64,000 nt of DNA, taken from the NCBI RefSeq assembly GCF_900130065.1, contig NZ_FQXV01000003.1:1-64000 (forward strand). The letters are read 5' to 3'. Position numbers and translations under genes: made by a program. This stretch comes from Sporobacter termitidis DSM 10068 (GTDB taxonomy: Bacteria; Bacillota; Clostridia; Oscillospirales; Oscillospiraceae). The notes under the pieces were generated by a model. It saw only the letters and a program-made list of their open reading frames with translations, did not search any database and was not told the DNA's origin. Positions within the stretch are counted from its first letter, which is position 1. Every line of letters begins with the position of its first letter. Shown piece after piece: positions 35,214-43,734 of the stretch.

Positions 35214-35819
35214 ATGAACAATAAAGCCATGTATAAGCTGGTCTACGGCCTTCACCTTTTAACTTCTCTGGAGGGCGGGCGCGACAATGGGTGCATTATC
35301 AACACGGCAGTGCAGGTAACGACGTCGCCAAATCGCATGACCCTTGCCGTCAACAAACAGAATCTGACCCACGATATGATCCTGAAAACGGGCGCGTTCA
35401 ACGTCTCCACACTCTCCGAGGACGCGCCGTTTTCTCTGTTTCAAAACTTCGGTATGCAAAGCGGAAAGGCTGCCGACAAATTTGCCGGCTTTGACGATGC
35501 CTACCGCAGCGAAAACGGTCTTCTGTACCTGACGAAATACGCCAATTCCTTTATTTCCGGAAAGGTCCTCACAGCAACTGACATCGGCACGCACACGCTC
35601 TTTCTCGCCGATGTGGCGGACGCGGAGGTCCTGTCGAACGCCGAATCGATGAGCTATGCCTATTATCAGAAAAACGTCAAGCCCTCCGCGCCCAGGACGG
35701 CGGCGAAGGGCTGGCGCTGCCGCGTCTGCGGGTACGTCTATGAAGGCGACGAGCTGCCGCCGGATTTTATCTGCCCCGTCTGTAAGCACGGCGCCAGCGA
35801 TTTTGAAAGAATCGAATAG
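35214..35819 (+). CDS. Flavin reductase-rubredoxin fusion (high-molecular-weight rubredoxin)
   Basis: A 201-residue protein. Residues 1-150 are a flavin-reductase-like FMN-binding split-barrel domain (AMYKLVYGLHLLTS, TLAVNKQNLTHDMI, GAFNVSTL). Residues 160-201 are rubredoxin with the iron ligands in CRVCGYVYEGDELPPDF and CPVCKHG. Fusions of this kind pass electrons to flavodiiron proteins that remove oxygen or nitric oxide in anaerobes. The frame opens at 35154, but the ATG at 35214 has GGGAG nine bases upstream and starts the domain. It is a single-gene unit with its own promoter and terminator. Confidence 0.92.
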   Translation: MNNKAMYKLVYGLHLLTSLEGGRDNGCIINTAVQVTTSPNRMTLAVNKQNLTHDMILKTGAFNVSTLSEDAPFSLFQNFGMQSGKAADKFAGFDDAYRSENGLLYLTKYANSFISGKVLTATDIGTHTLFLADVADAEVLSNAESMSYAYYQKNVKPSAPRTAAKGWRCRVCGYVYEGDELPPDFICPVCKHGASDFERIE

Positions 35820-35823
35820 AATA

Positions 35824-35855
35824 AACCCCGCCGGAGCATAATGCCCGGCGGGGTT
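35824..35855. terminator. GC-rich terminator between convergent genes
   Basis: AACCCCGCCGG and its complement around a short loop, lying between the rubredoxin stop and the convergent YbaK-type gene. The T-run is weak on both sides. Confidence 0.6.
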
Positions 35856-35874
35856 CGTATCTGTATGTATTTAC

Positions 35875-36360
35875 TCAGGCGTTCTCCGCCTCGTCCGGTA
35901 TCCGGCTGACGTCAACCCAGCCTTTGGCTTTGGAATACTTGAACAGCTCGTCGATCGACAGCTCGATGGCGCTGCTTGGACTGCCTGCCGCCGGAAAGAC
36001 CGTGTCAAAGCGCAGAAGCGATTCGTCGAGATAGACGGGAATCCCTTCCTTAATCCCGAACGGGCAAACGCCGCCGACAGGATGCCCGACCATTTCATTG
36101 ACCTCATCGGCCACAAGCATCTTCGGCTTGAAGTTGAAAAAGTCCTTGAATTTTTTGTTATCGACGCGGGCGTCACCGGAGCAGATAATCAGCATGCAGC
36201 CTTTATCTGTCTTAAAAGCGAGCGTCTTGGATATTCTGGCGATATGAACGCACAGAGCGCGGGACGCCAGTTCCACCGTCGCGCTGGACGCGTCAAATTC
36301 CATGACCCTGTCTTCGATCCCATACATGCGAAAATGAGCGCGTGCCGTCTCAATTGACAT
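35875..36360 (-). CDS. YbaK/EbsC-type aminoacyl-tRNA deacylase
   Basis: A 161-residue protein of the YbaK/ProX editing family, which hydrolyses mischarged aminoacyl-tRNA. Family signs are SKTLAFKTDKGCMLIICSGDARVD, with the catalytic-region Lys, and GHPVGGVCPFGIKEGIPVYLDESL, with the conserved GG-CPFG loop. The ATG at 36360 is chosen over an open GTG four codons upstream because GGGG lies six bases before it. Its specific tRNA substrate is not determined. Confidence 0.88.
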   Translation of the reverse strand: MSIETARAHFRMYGIEDRVMEFDASSATVELASRALCVHIARISKTLAFKTDKGCMLIICSGDARVDNKKFKDFFNFKPKMLVADEVNEMVGHPVGGVCPFGIKEGIPVYLDESLLRFDTVFPAAGSPSSAIELSIDELFKYSKAKGWVDVSRIPDEAENA

Positions 36361-36388
36361 ATGATGCCCCACTCAAAAAGTAATAAGC

Positions 36389-36433
36389 GGGCGGCATTTG
36401 CTTAACATAATACTCTCCGCCAAGCAGCCGCCC
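36389..36433. other. Intergenic hairpin upstream of the YbaK-type gene
   Basis: GGGCGGC (36389-36395) pairs with GCCGCCC (36427-36433), and TGCTT (36399-36403) with AAGCA (36422-36426), leaving a three-base bulge. It lies in the 373-base gap between divergent genes, upstream of the YbaK-type start; a leader or terminator role is possible. The rest of the gap, 36434-36644, shows no gene. Confidence 0.4.
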
Positions 36434-36644
36434 ATTTCACAAAGGTGACGTCATTCTAACACAACGTCTATCCGCCGTCAATTCAAACTGTTTAACTTTA
36501 TATACAAACTTTTCCCTCGAAAATTCGGGCGGTATATACATTTGATACCGTTTTTCGACCTCCAGTTAACATAACGCTCACGCCTCTGCTGCACACGCAC
36601 AGCGCGGCACAGGGCTGTTCCATTGTCCGCAGATTTTTTAGTGC

Positions 36645-36673
36645 TTGTAGTTTCACCCCCGATGTAATATAAT
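36645..36673 (+). promoter_or_regulatory. Promoter of the Asp23-FakA operon
   Basis: TTGTAG, 17-base spacer, perfect TATAAT (36668-36673), 60 bases before the Asp23 start. Confidence 0.7.
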
Positions 36674-36733
36674 ATATAAGCTGCACCTGAATTTACCGCA
36701 GGCTTCATCTTAACAAAGAACGGAGTTGGATTT

Positions 36734-37087
36734 ATGGTAACGGTTCAAACGGAACAGGGATTCATTCGCATCGCCAGTGACGTATTCACGATTATCGCGG
36801 GCGTCGCCGCAACGAATTGCTTCGGCGTGAAAGGGATGACCGTGCGCTCCGTGACCGACGGGCTCGTTCACCTCTTGAAGCGTGAGTCGATGGGCAAAGG
36901 CGTCCATATCACATATAATGATAACGGCACCATTTCTATAGAACTTCACATCGCTGTTGACCAGGGCGTCAATATCCCGGTCCTGTGTACAAATATCATT
37001 GAAGAGGTTCGGTATAAGGTGGCCCTGGCTACCGGCGTAGAGATAAAAAGCGTCGATGTCTTTGTAGACTCGATGATGATTGGCTGA
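36734..37087 (+). CDS. Asp23/Gls24-family protein (YloU-like)
   Basis: A 117-residue cytosolic protein of the Asp23 family: GFIRIASDVFTIIAGVAATNCFGVKGM, then YNDNGTISIELHIAVDQGVNIPVLC, and the C-terminal VALATGVEIKSVDVFVD. The pairing with a DAK2/FakA gene immediately downstream is conserved in Firmicutes (yloU-yloV in Bacillus). Its role is not settled; related proteins associate with the membrane and the envelope stress response. The ATG has GGAG nine bases upstream. Confidence 0.9.
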   Translation: MVTVQTEQGFIRIASDVFTIIAGVAATNCFGVKGMTVRSVTDGLVHLLKRESMGKGVHITYNDNGTISIELHIAVDQGVNIPVLCTNIIEEVRYKVALATGVEIKSVDVFVDSMMIG

Positions 37088-37103
37088 GCGAGGGGGAAGT
37101 TGT

Positions 37104-38798
37104 TTGACACTTCAGATTACCGGAGCCTTATTCAAATCAATGATTATCAACGGCGCGGCCGCGATCGATAATCATAAAGGCGAAATCAACGAACTGAATG
37201 TTTTTCCCGTACCAGACGGCGATACGGGTACAAATATGAGCTTGACAATGAGCGCCGGTGCAACGGCGCTCGCTGATTCAGCACCGGGAACGGTCGGCAG
37301 AGCCGCGGATATCACCGCAGGAGCTCTGCTGCGCGGCGCCAGGGGCAATTCCGGCGTCATCCTCTCCCTGCTGTTCCGCGGCATTGCGCGTCATCTGAAG
37401 GATACGGACACCGCAGACGCATACAGCTTTGCCACCGCCATCATGTACGGCGTCGACTCCGCATATAAAGCCGTCATGAAACCTGCGGAAGGCACCATCC
37501 TGACCGTGTCGCGGCTGGCCGCAAGCGCCGCCGTCACCGAGGCGGAACATCAAAACGACATTGAGGCTGTCCTCGAGCAGGCGCTGAAGGTTGGAAACGA
37601 AGCGCTGGCAAATACCATCAATCAAAACCCCGTTTTGAAAAAAGCCGGCGTCGTCGATGCCGGCGGAAAGGGTTATCTTTATATTCTTGAAGGCATGCTG
37701 AAAGCCCTCAAAGGGGAAAAACTCGCCCGCAGTGCCGACACAGCCGCCGTCGGCGCGGAAAAGGCCGATTTCACCGAATTTGACACGAAAGATATCCGTT
37801 TCACCTACTGTACTGAATTCATCGTCGGCAGGAAAAACCACAAGGATGTCAACCTCCTGCGCGACTTTCTCGACGTCCGGGGCGACAGCATCGTCGTTGT
37901 GGACGATGACGAGCTCATTAAAGTGCACGTCCATTCCAACGAGCCGGGCAATATTCTGACGGAAGCTTTAACATACGGCCCGCTCATCACGATCAAGGTT
38001 GAAAATATGAAGGAGCAGCACACCGGCAAGATCGTCGAGAGCCGCTCTTCGGCCGCCGAAACCGGCGGCACGTCCGAGGATGCCTCCAACACCTCAGGTG
38101 AGTCCGACGCGGAAGAGCCTCGCCGCGCGGCCGCGCCGGAAAAGGCATTCGGCATCGTCGCCGTCTGCGCCGGCGAGGGCATGTGCAACGTCTTTCGCGA
38201 CCTCGGCGCCGACAACATCATTGTCGGCGGCCAGACAATGAATCCGTCGACGGAGGATATCCTGACACAGATTGAGTCCACTCCCGCTGAAACTGTTTTC
38301 GTGCTTCCGAATAACAAGAACATCATCATGGCCGCGCAGCAGTGCATACGCCTGACGGATAAAAAGGTCGTCGTCATTCCGGCAAAAACGATGCCGCAAG
38401 GCATCTCAGCCATGATCGCCATGGACGCCGGCGCCACCGTGGAAGAAAACACACAGCTCATGACCGAGGCGATCGGGCGCGTCCATACGGCACAGATTAC
38501 GTACGCGGCCCGTGATTCCGTGTTCGATGGTCAGACCATACAGGCCGGTGACTATATCGCGCTGATGGAGGATACGCTCGTGGCGACCAGCCACGATACA
38601 ACCACGCTTGTGGACGCTATCGCCGATTCCCTTGCGGCGTATTCGCCCGAGTTCATCACCGTATTCTCTGGCGAGGCTGTGGATGAAAACATGTCAAACG
38701 AGGTTTTGAAGCGGCTCTCCTCCGCCATCCCGTCGGCCGAGGCCACCGTCGTCTATGGCGGGCAACCGGTATATTACTATTTAATCTCCGCCGAATAA
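37104..38798 (+). CDS. fakA: Fatty acid kinase FakA (DAK2 domain)
   Basis: A 564-residue kinase that phosphorylates fatty acids held by FakB/DegV proteins. The N-terminal DAK2 domain has the metal and nucleotide motif NVFPVPDGDTGTNMSLTM and GARGNSGVILS. The middle domain has IVVVDDDELIKVHVHSNEPG. An acidic linker (about residues 325-350) leads to a C-terminal DegV-like domain with FGIVAVCAGEGM, VGGQTMNPSTEDIL and VFVLPNNKNIIMAA. The frame opens at 37080; the TTG at 37104 (MTLQITGALFK) after AGGGGGAAG is preferred. It is co-transcribed with Asp23 and ended by a strong terminator. Confidence 0.93.
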   Translation: MTLQITGALFKSMIINGAAAIDNHKGEINELNVFPVPDGDTGTNMSLTMSAGATALADSAPGTVGRAADITAGALLRGARGNSGVILSLLFRGIARHLKDTDTADAYSFATAIMYGVDSAYKAVMKPAEGTILTVSRLAASAAVTEAEHQNDIEAVLEQALKVGNEALANTINQNPVLKKAGVVDAGGKGYLYILEGMLKALKGEKLARSADTAAVGAEKADFTEFDTKDIRFTYCTEFIVGRKNHKDVNLLRDFLDVRGDSIVVVDDDELIKVHVHSNEPGNILTEALTYGPLITIKVENMKEQHTGKIVESRSSAAETGGTSEDASNTSGESDAEEPRRAAAPEKAFGIVAVCAGEGMCNVFRDLGADNIIVGGQTMNPSTEDILTQIESTPAETVFVLPNNKNIIMAAQQCIRLTDKKVVVIPAKTMPQGISAMIAMDAGATVEENTQLMTEAIGRVHTAQITYAARDSVFDGQTIQAGDYIALMEDTLVATSHDTTTLVDAIADSLAAYSPEFITVFSGEAVDENMSNEVLKRLSSAIPSAEATVVYGGQPVYYYLISAE

Positions 38799-38809
38799 TT
38801 GCCATACAA

Positions 38810-38841
38810 AAACCCCGCCGAGGCTAAGCCCGGCGGGGTTT
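38810..38841. terminator. Bidirectional terminator between fakA and the next gene
   Basis: AAACCCCGCCG, ten-base loop, CGGCGGGGTTT, preceded by an A run and followed by a T run. It lies between convergent genes and resembles the hairpin at 35824. Confidence 0.8.
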
Positions 38842-38854
38842 CTCATTATCTTTG

Positions 38855-39265
38855 TCAGGTTTTTGTGACGGCAAAGCCGGCCGCCATATCCTTGACCTGC
38901 TGTGCCGAGGGATATTCGCAGTCCTCGCCTATTCTGGCATCCGCTACCACGAGGGCGACATACAGCGGCATTTCCTTTTTTCGGATGACGCGCTTGTATT
39001 TCTTAACGTCCGTCAGCATCTTGCCGATGGCATAATCAAACATGTCCGGCGTTTTGCAGAGCTTGCCGAACAGCTCCTTGCATGTCAAAAAAGGGATGAG
39101 CGTCGTCGCCTCGTTCTCTTTCGGGAAAACCTCCAGCATCAGCTTTACCAGATTGTCCCGTTGTTTTTGGCCGTATGGAAACGCCCATTTTTCATAGTCA
39201 ACCTGCTCCTGCTCCTGCTGCGCTTTGCTTTTCCACGTAAATAAGTGATAATCCTCGAGCGCCAT
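38855..39265 (-). CDS. Conserved-looking hypothetical protein
   Basis: A 136-residue soluble protein rich in charged residues, with no signal peptide or helix. I do not recognise the family. The ATG follows a textbook GGAGG eight bases upstream and the gene is ended by the shared terminator at 38810, so it is probably real. The stretch WAFPYGQKQRDNLVKLMLEVFP and the C-terminal LYVALVVADARIGEDCEYP look like a folded alpha-helical domain. Confidence 0.7.
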   Translation of the reverse strand: MALEDYHLFTWKSKAQQEQEQVDYEKWAFPYGQKQRDNLVKLMLEVFPKENEATTLIPFLTCKELFGKLCKTPDMFDYAIGKMLTDVKKYKRVIRKKEMPLYVALVVADARIGEDCEYPSAQQVKDMAAGFAVTKT

Positions 39266-39420
39266 GGGCTAAGCCTCCTTTGTCTTTCTGCCAAGTCCTA
39301 TTTTGTGATGATATCATATCCATTCTCTCTTTGCAACATTTAATAGGACATGCGGTATGCGGCCCGTTGCCGTAGCCTGTCGGCTCATGATTTTACTCAA
39401 TTTCCTTAGTAAAATTTGTA

Positions 39421-39449
39421 TTGTTATTCGCATGAAAATAGTGTAAAAT
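39421..39449 (+). promoter_or_regulatory. Promoter of the small membrane protein gene
   Basis: TTGTTA, 17-base spacer, TAAAAT (39444-39449), 43 bases before the start. Confidence 0.65.
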
Positions 39450-39492
39450 AACATTGTATCGACAAGCATCACAAGTTCGGAGGGCTTACTAT

Positions 39493-39678
39493 ATGAAATT
39501 AGGCAGATTGGTCATTTTCGCCATTACTACGATCCTGGCCCTGGCGGCGGCAATTACCGCAATCGTATACTTCAAGGATGAAATTCTCGAGATCATAGCG
39601 GACTTCCAGAAGAAACTCGACGCGAAGAAGACAAAGATTTTCCATAGCAGCGAGTACACCGATTATGCGGACATTTGA
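39493..39678 (+). CDS. Small single-helix membrane protein
   Basis: A 61-residue protein: one membrane helix (LVIFAITTILALAAAITAIVYF, about residues 5-26) and a charged cytosolic tail (KDEILEIIADFQKKLDAKK) likely to be helical. The ATG at 39493 has GGAGG nine bases upstream; 13 further codons are open before it. It has its own promoter and terminator. The function is unknown; size and layout fit small regulatory or scaffold proteins. Confidence 0.72.
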   Translation: MKLGRLVIFAITTILALAAAITAIVYFKDEILEIIADFQKKLDAKKTKIFHSSEYTDYADI

Positions 39679-39692
39679 TCAATAGGGCAAGC

Positions 39693-39731
39693 ATCGGGGG
39701 GCGTCAACGCCCCCCGATTTGATTGTTTTTA
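39693..39731 (+). terminator. Strong terminator after the small membrane protein
   Basis: ATCGGGGGGCG, loop TCAA, CGCCCCCCGAT, then TTGATTGTTTTT. Confidence 0.85.
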
Positions 39732-39762
39732 AATCTGCCATGAGGAATGCCGGGCGGTGATT

Positions 39763-40626
39763 ATGCATTACAAGGAAGCAAAATCGATTCTGTCGCCCAG
39801 GAATGGGATGAACCTCTACCGTGGCTGCACGCACGGCTGTATTTACTGCGATTCCCGCAGCGCCTGTTACAATATGCAGCACGACTTTGAAGACGTGGAG
39901 GTCAAAATCAACGCGCCGGCCCTGTTGGAGGACGCGTTAAAGCGAAAGCGGAAAAAATGCATGATCGGCACCGGCTCGATGTGCGACCCCTATCTGCCGC
40001 TGGAACGGAAGCTGGAGCTGACGAAAACCTGCTTTGAGCTTGTTGAGCGGTATGGCTTTGGTTTGACGATGATCACGAAGTCCGACCTGATCCTGCGGGA
40101 CCTTGAACTGCTCAAACGCATCAATGCGTCGGCAAAATGCGTCGTCCAGATGACGCTGACTACGTTTGACGAGACACTCTGCCGGATCGTCGAGCCGAAC
40201 GTCTGCACGACGAAGCGGCGGTTCGACGTCCTGAAGCTGCTCCGGGACAACGGAATTCCTACTGTCGTCTGGCTCAGCCCCATACTCCCCTTTCTAACCG
40301 ACACGGAAGAAAACCTCAGGGGCCTTCTGGAGTACTGCAGGGAGGCACGGGTCTACGGTATCATCTGCTTCGGCTTCGGTCTCACGTTGCGCGACGGAGA
40401 CCGGGAGTATTTTTATAAAAAAATAGATGAGCGCTTTCCAGGGCTCAAGGAGCAATACATCCGCAAATACGGCAACGCCTACGAAATCCTGAGCGATAAC
40501 AACGACGCGCTCATGCGGGTTTTCACCGAAACATGCGACGAAAATGGAATCGTTCGGGGCAATGAAAGAATTTTTGAATATCTGCACGCCTTTGAGCAGA
40601 AGAACACGCAGTTGTCGCTGTTTTGA
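39763..40626 (+). CDS. SPL-family radical SAM protein
   Basis: A 287-residue radical SAM protein with the cluster motif CTHGCIYCD (Cys-x3-Cys-x2-Cys) near residue 27 and the GTGSMCDPYLPLE stretch typical of the SPL/Rv2578c family. That family resembles spore photoproduct lyase, but most members have no known reaction. The lyase-specific extra Cys cannot be assigned confidently. The ATG at 39763 with GGCGGTG upstream is chosen over a GTG at 39757. It is a single-gene unit, convergent with the flagellar locus. Confidence 0.87.
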   Translation: MHYKEAKSILSPRNGMNLYRGCTHGCIYCDSRSACYNMQHDFEDVEVKINAPALLEDALKRKRKKCMIGTGSMCDPYLPLERKLELTKTCFELVERYGFGLTMITKSDLILRDLELLKRINASAKCVVQMTLTTFDETLCRIVEPNVCTTKRRFDVLKLLRDNGIPTVVWLSPILPFLTDTEENLRGLLEYCREARVYGIICFGFGLTLRDGDREYFYKKIDERFPGLKEQYIRKYGNAYEILSDNNDALMRVFTETCDENGIVRGNERIFEYLHAFEQKNTQLSLF

Positions 40627-40697
40627 CGCTCATGGTGGAAGTGATTCCGACGGGCACAGGGACTGCCCGAGGCGGCGCATGATCCCAAGACGGCGAA

Positions 40698-40729
40698 AAA
40701 AAGATTCTTCTTTTCAGAAGAATCTTTTT
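40698..40729. terminator. Bidirectional terminator at the end of the flagellar locus
   Basis: AAAAAGATTCTTCT, loop TTTC, AGAAGAATCTTTTT: a perfect 14-base stem with A run on one side and T run on the other. It serves both the SPL gene (plus) and csrA (minus). Confidence 0.9.
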
Positions 40730-40752
40730 GCAATTTATATCCGACACCTTCT

Positions 40753-40974
40753 TTATGCGTCGGTCGTTTTTTTGTTGATGGGCTGGTATTCGGAATGCGC
40801 GGCCAGCTTGTTTTCCTGTCCGATCTCTACCACGAGTTCTTCCCGGATGACCCGGACATTTTTGGGCGCTTCGATGCCGAGCCGGATCTTATCGCCGTCA
40901 ATATTGATAACAGTCACAACGATATCATTTCCGATCAGGATACCTTCGTTTTGCTTTCGTGTCAGAACTAGCAT
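40753..40974 (-). CDS. csrA: CsrA, RNA-binding translational regulator
   Basis: A 73-residue CsrA with the hallmark start MLVLTRKQNEGILIGNDIVV, then DKIRLGIEAPKNVRVIREE. It binds GGA motifs in mRNA leaders and in Gram-positive bacteria represses flagellin translation. The reading frame extends 59 codons upstream inside fliW; the ATG at 40974 overlaps the fliW end by seven bases and is certain from homology. It is the last gene of the flagellar operon. The C-terminal tail (residues 48-73) is longer than in E. coli (61 residues), as usual for FliW-responsive CsrA. Confidence 0.96.
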   Translation of the reverse strand: MLVLTRKQNEGILIGNDIVVTVINIDGDKIRLGIEAPKNVRVIREELVVEIGQENKLAAHSEYQPINKKTTDA

Positions 40975-41429
40975 AATTCCATACCACCCTTGCCTGACTT
41001 CGCGATCAGCTCTGCCACGGGCACGCGAACCCGGTATTTCCTGTCGTCGAGAATAATCTGACAGCCTTTGCTGTTTCGGACATTGATGATAACCGGGGCC
41101 GAGAGGTTGATGGTCATGGCATTGACGTTCTGCGGGATGACAAGGATGCACAGTACATAGACGTCCTTGATGTCCTCAATGGCCAGGACGTCTACATCGT
41201 TCTGAGAAATATCGAACGAATAATCCGGGCAAACAAGAAAAGGGTCCATCACGGGCAGCGAGATCGCCCTGTTGTCCAGCGACTGAAGCCAGCTGACGGG
41301 GCGGCTGTCTTCATTGGAGAGAAGCGCGTATCTCTTGTCTTCCTCAAGCCCGGGGAGGCCTTTTTCGAAAATCAAAATTTTAGTATCGTCAATCTCGACT
41401 TCGCCGAAATGGGCGGTGGGTATTTTCAT
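40968..41429 (-). CDS. fliW: FliW, flagellar assembly factor and CsrA antagonist
   Basis: A 153-residue FliW with family stretches FGEVEIDDTKILIFEKGLPGLEEDKRYAL and MDPFLVCPDYSFDI, then VLCILVIPQNVNAMTINLSAP. It binds either flagellin or CsrA, releasing flagellin translation when flagellin is exported. It overlaps csrA, so the two are made together. No flagellin gene lies in this window, unlike loci where it follows csrA. Confidence 0.95.
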   Translation of the reverse strand: MKIPTAHFGEVEIDDTKILIFEKGLPGLEEDKRYALLSNEDSRPVSWLQSLDNRAISLPVMDPFLVCPDYSFDISQNDVDVLAIEDIKDVYVLCILVIPQNVNAMTINLSAPVIINVRNSKGCQIILDDRKYRVRVPVAELIAKSGKGGMELC

Positions 41430-41480
41430 TGTTTGTTCACCAAACCTATCAGTTCTTGATTTCGGAAAGACGATATGGCT

Positions 41481-42092
41481 TTATGCCTTTTCGTCGATGG
41501 TGTTTCCCGTCTCCGGCGGTATCGTCTCCTCAACAACCTTAAATTCCACCCGCGCCTCCTGTGCCAGGTCAATATTAACGGATGGCTTCGGGTCGACAAT
41601 AAGCACCGGCCCCTGATAATCGTCCCAGTTGATGGTCAAATCCTGGATCGACCAGTCAATGCTGAACGAACCGGTATTGACACTGACGTTGACCATCGGG
41701 TCAAAAACGTCCTGCCGGGCGGCAAATTGCCGGACGCTGAGCATCTTACGTCTGGCGATCTCAGCGATTGGGTTCCCGCCACGGTGGGGCAGCGCGGCGA
41801 CAACATCGCCGTTATTTTCGATTGTCTTTGTCCCCTCCCGGGCCTGGCTGCAGGCCTGCGACACAATGTCCTGCATGAAGGCCGCAATGTCCTTGCGCCC
41901 TGTGTTGTTTCGCAGGTTCCTCGCGTCGACCTCAATGCTCGGGTCTTCACGGTTTGTCGTCATCTGTGGGGACGGCTGCTGGATATTTTTGATTCCCCTG
42001 TAATTGTAATCAAGGGACAGGCCCGCTCTTTGGGAGTTGGCCCGAAGCCGCGCCAACTCGTACGCTTCCAGCTGGAGTCTGCAAACCTTCAT
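41481..42092 (-). CDS. DUF6470-family flagellar-locus protein (YviE-like)
   Basis: A 203-residue protein found between flgL and fliW in many Firmicutes (yviE in Bacillus). It starts VCRLQLEAYELARLRANSQRAGL, where mimicry of secreted flagellar N-termini is possible, and has GSFSIDWSIQDLTINWDDYQGP near the end. The ATG at 42092 follows GGGGTGA; seven more codons are open from a TTG at 42113. The function is unknown. Position suggests a role in filament or junction assembly. Confidence 0.8.
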   Translation of the reverse strand: MKVCRLQLEAYELARLRANSQRAGLSLDYNYRGIKNIQQPSPQMTTNREDPSIEVDARNLRNNTGRKDIAAFMQDIVSQACSQAREGTKTIENNGDVVAALPHRGGNPIAEIARRKMLSVRQFAARQDVFDPMVNVSVNTGSFSIDWSIQDLTINWDDYQGPVLIVDPKPSVNIDLAQEARVEFKVVEETIPPETGNTIDEKA

Positions 42093-42163
42093 AAATTCAC
42101 CCCGAAGCTGCAACGGCCTTCATGGCCGCTTTCCCAGGTCACGCCGTGCCCGTATATAAAGAG

Positions 42164-43711
42164 CTATCTTAAAAAGTCTATCAGTGAGGTCTTGAGAATC
42201 TCAGAACCGCCGGCAAGCGCCGCGTTATATATCGTCTGCGCCGTCGACAGGTTCATGATGGCTTCGGCCATATCGGCGTCCTCCGCGTCGGAGCGCATCT
42301 TCGTATAGTTCAGTCCATTGGTATCATAACGGCTTGATATGAGAGTCAACCGGTTCTGGGAGGCGCCGATGCTGGTCTCAAGCGTCCGGACATTGCCCAT
42401 AGCATTCTGAATGGATGTGATCATCGACGACAGTTGGTCCGGATGTTCCTGCGCCTCGCCGCTTTCAAGTATATCGATGGCCCTGCCGAGAAGATGGTAG
42501 ATGTTATCCGAGCCGGTGCCCAAAAGATCAAGCCCCGTCATCGTAATATCGATGGTCTGCGCATCTCCGACACCGATCTGCAGCCTTGTCGTATTGCCCT
42601 GCTCTCCCGCCAGGGAAGGCGTGGGCATGGCCGCCGAAAGATCGCTGATCGCCGTATTTAACGGCGAGCCGGCACCCCCCTCTAAAAGGGACCTGACGGT
42701 GTCGTTCCTGGGCGGTGTCGCCGCCGGGTCGACGGTATTGATGATATCATAGACCTTCTGTTTATCGAATTTATTGGCCAGCTCATCGGCTGTATACACG
42801 CTGATCCCCTGGTCCGCATAGTATTCATAGTCGATGGCGCCGTCAGGCGTCTTTTGGATCGCGGGATCAGTGTCCAGAATATACTCTCCGGCAAGCTCCT
42901 TGGAGACCTCTGTGTTCAATTGATCGACGACAGGAGACAGCTTGTCATAGAACTCCTTAAACGCCTGATACTGCGTTCCGGCTTGGACTGTGCCGTCCAC
43001 ATCGTATTTTTCGACGTCTTTCATCGCCTGCGCTGCGTTAGACATAAGCCCGTTCAGCGCGTTCAGTATCTGCGACGCCTGAGATTTGGCAAATTCTCCA
43101 TTGTAAGACGTTGAGAACGTGTCGGCGATGCCAAAGGCCGTATTGGCGTTCGCCGTCATCAGCGCCGTATTGGCGTCAAAGTCAGCTTTCCAGGAAACCT
43201 GTGAGAGGTTGATGCCGTTGTACATCAGATCGCCTGTCGTCTCGTTGACGGTGAACGGCGGATTCTTGCTGCTGCCGACGATGCTGCCGGTATAGTTGTA
43301 TCCGCCAAACAGATAGCTCGTCCCCATGGTGGTGTTGGCGATGGAGAGCACTTCCTTCTGCAGGTTCTTCAGTTCCTCGGCGATCGTCTTCTGATCGTCC
43401 GCTCCCTTTCCCCCGCTCTGCGCCGTCACAATGTCTCCATAGACAGACTTGAGGATCTCGTTGAGCTCGCTCGTCACCGACTCGGTTTCATTCAGATAGC
43501 TGGACGCCGTCGATATATTGGCTTTATACAGCGCCAGATTGGACAGCTTATCGCGCGCGCGCAAAGCCAGCAGCGTACTCTGCGGGTCGTCGGCAATGCC
43601 GTTTATACGCTTTGTGGAGTCTACCTGAGACTGATACTTGCTCACCCTGTTTAAGGCGGAATTGGAGTCCGTTAAAAACTGATTGACCATCATGGCGTTC
43701 GTGATTCTCAT
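42164..43711 (-). CDS. flgL: FlgL, hook-filament junction protein (HAP3)
   Basis: A 515-residue flagellin-like junction protein. The N-terminal D0/D1 helices are RITNAMMVNQFLTDSNSALN and later GIADDPQSTLLALRARDKLS; the C-terminal helices are YTKMRSDAEDADMAEAIMNLSTAQTIYNAAL. It is much longer than the roughly 300 residues usual in Bacillus or E. coli, owing to an expanded central domain (about residues 140-400), which would be exposed. It follows flgK by 23 bases. Confidence 0.93.
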   Translation of the reverse strand: MRITNAMMVNQFLTDSNSALNRVSKYQSQVDSTKRINGIADDPQSTLLALRARDKLSNLALYKANISTASSYLNETESVTSELNEILKSVYGDIVTAQSGGKGADDQKTIAEELKNLQKEVLSIANTTMGTSYLFGGYNYTGSIVGSSKNPPFTVNETTGDLMYNGINLSQVSWKADFDANTALMTANANTAFGIADTFSTSYNGEFAKSQASQILNALNGLMSNAAQAMKDVEKYDVDGTVQAGTQYQAFKEFYDKLSPVVDQLNTEVSKELAGEYILDTDPAIQKTPDGAIDYEYYADQGISVYTADELANKFDKQKVYDIINTVDPAATPPRNDTVRSLLEGGAGSPLNTAISDLSAAMPTPSLAGEQGNTTRLQIGVGDAQTIDITMTGLDLLGTGSDNIYHLLGRAIDILESGEAQEHPDQLSSMITSIQNAMGNVRTLETSIGASQNRLTLISSRYDTNGLNYTKMRSDAEDADMAEAIMNLSTAQTIYNAALAGGSEILKTSLIDFLR

Positions 43712-43734
43712 ATAAACTCCCCCCCTATTGGAAA

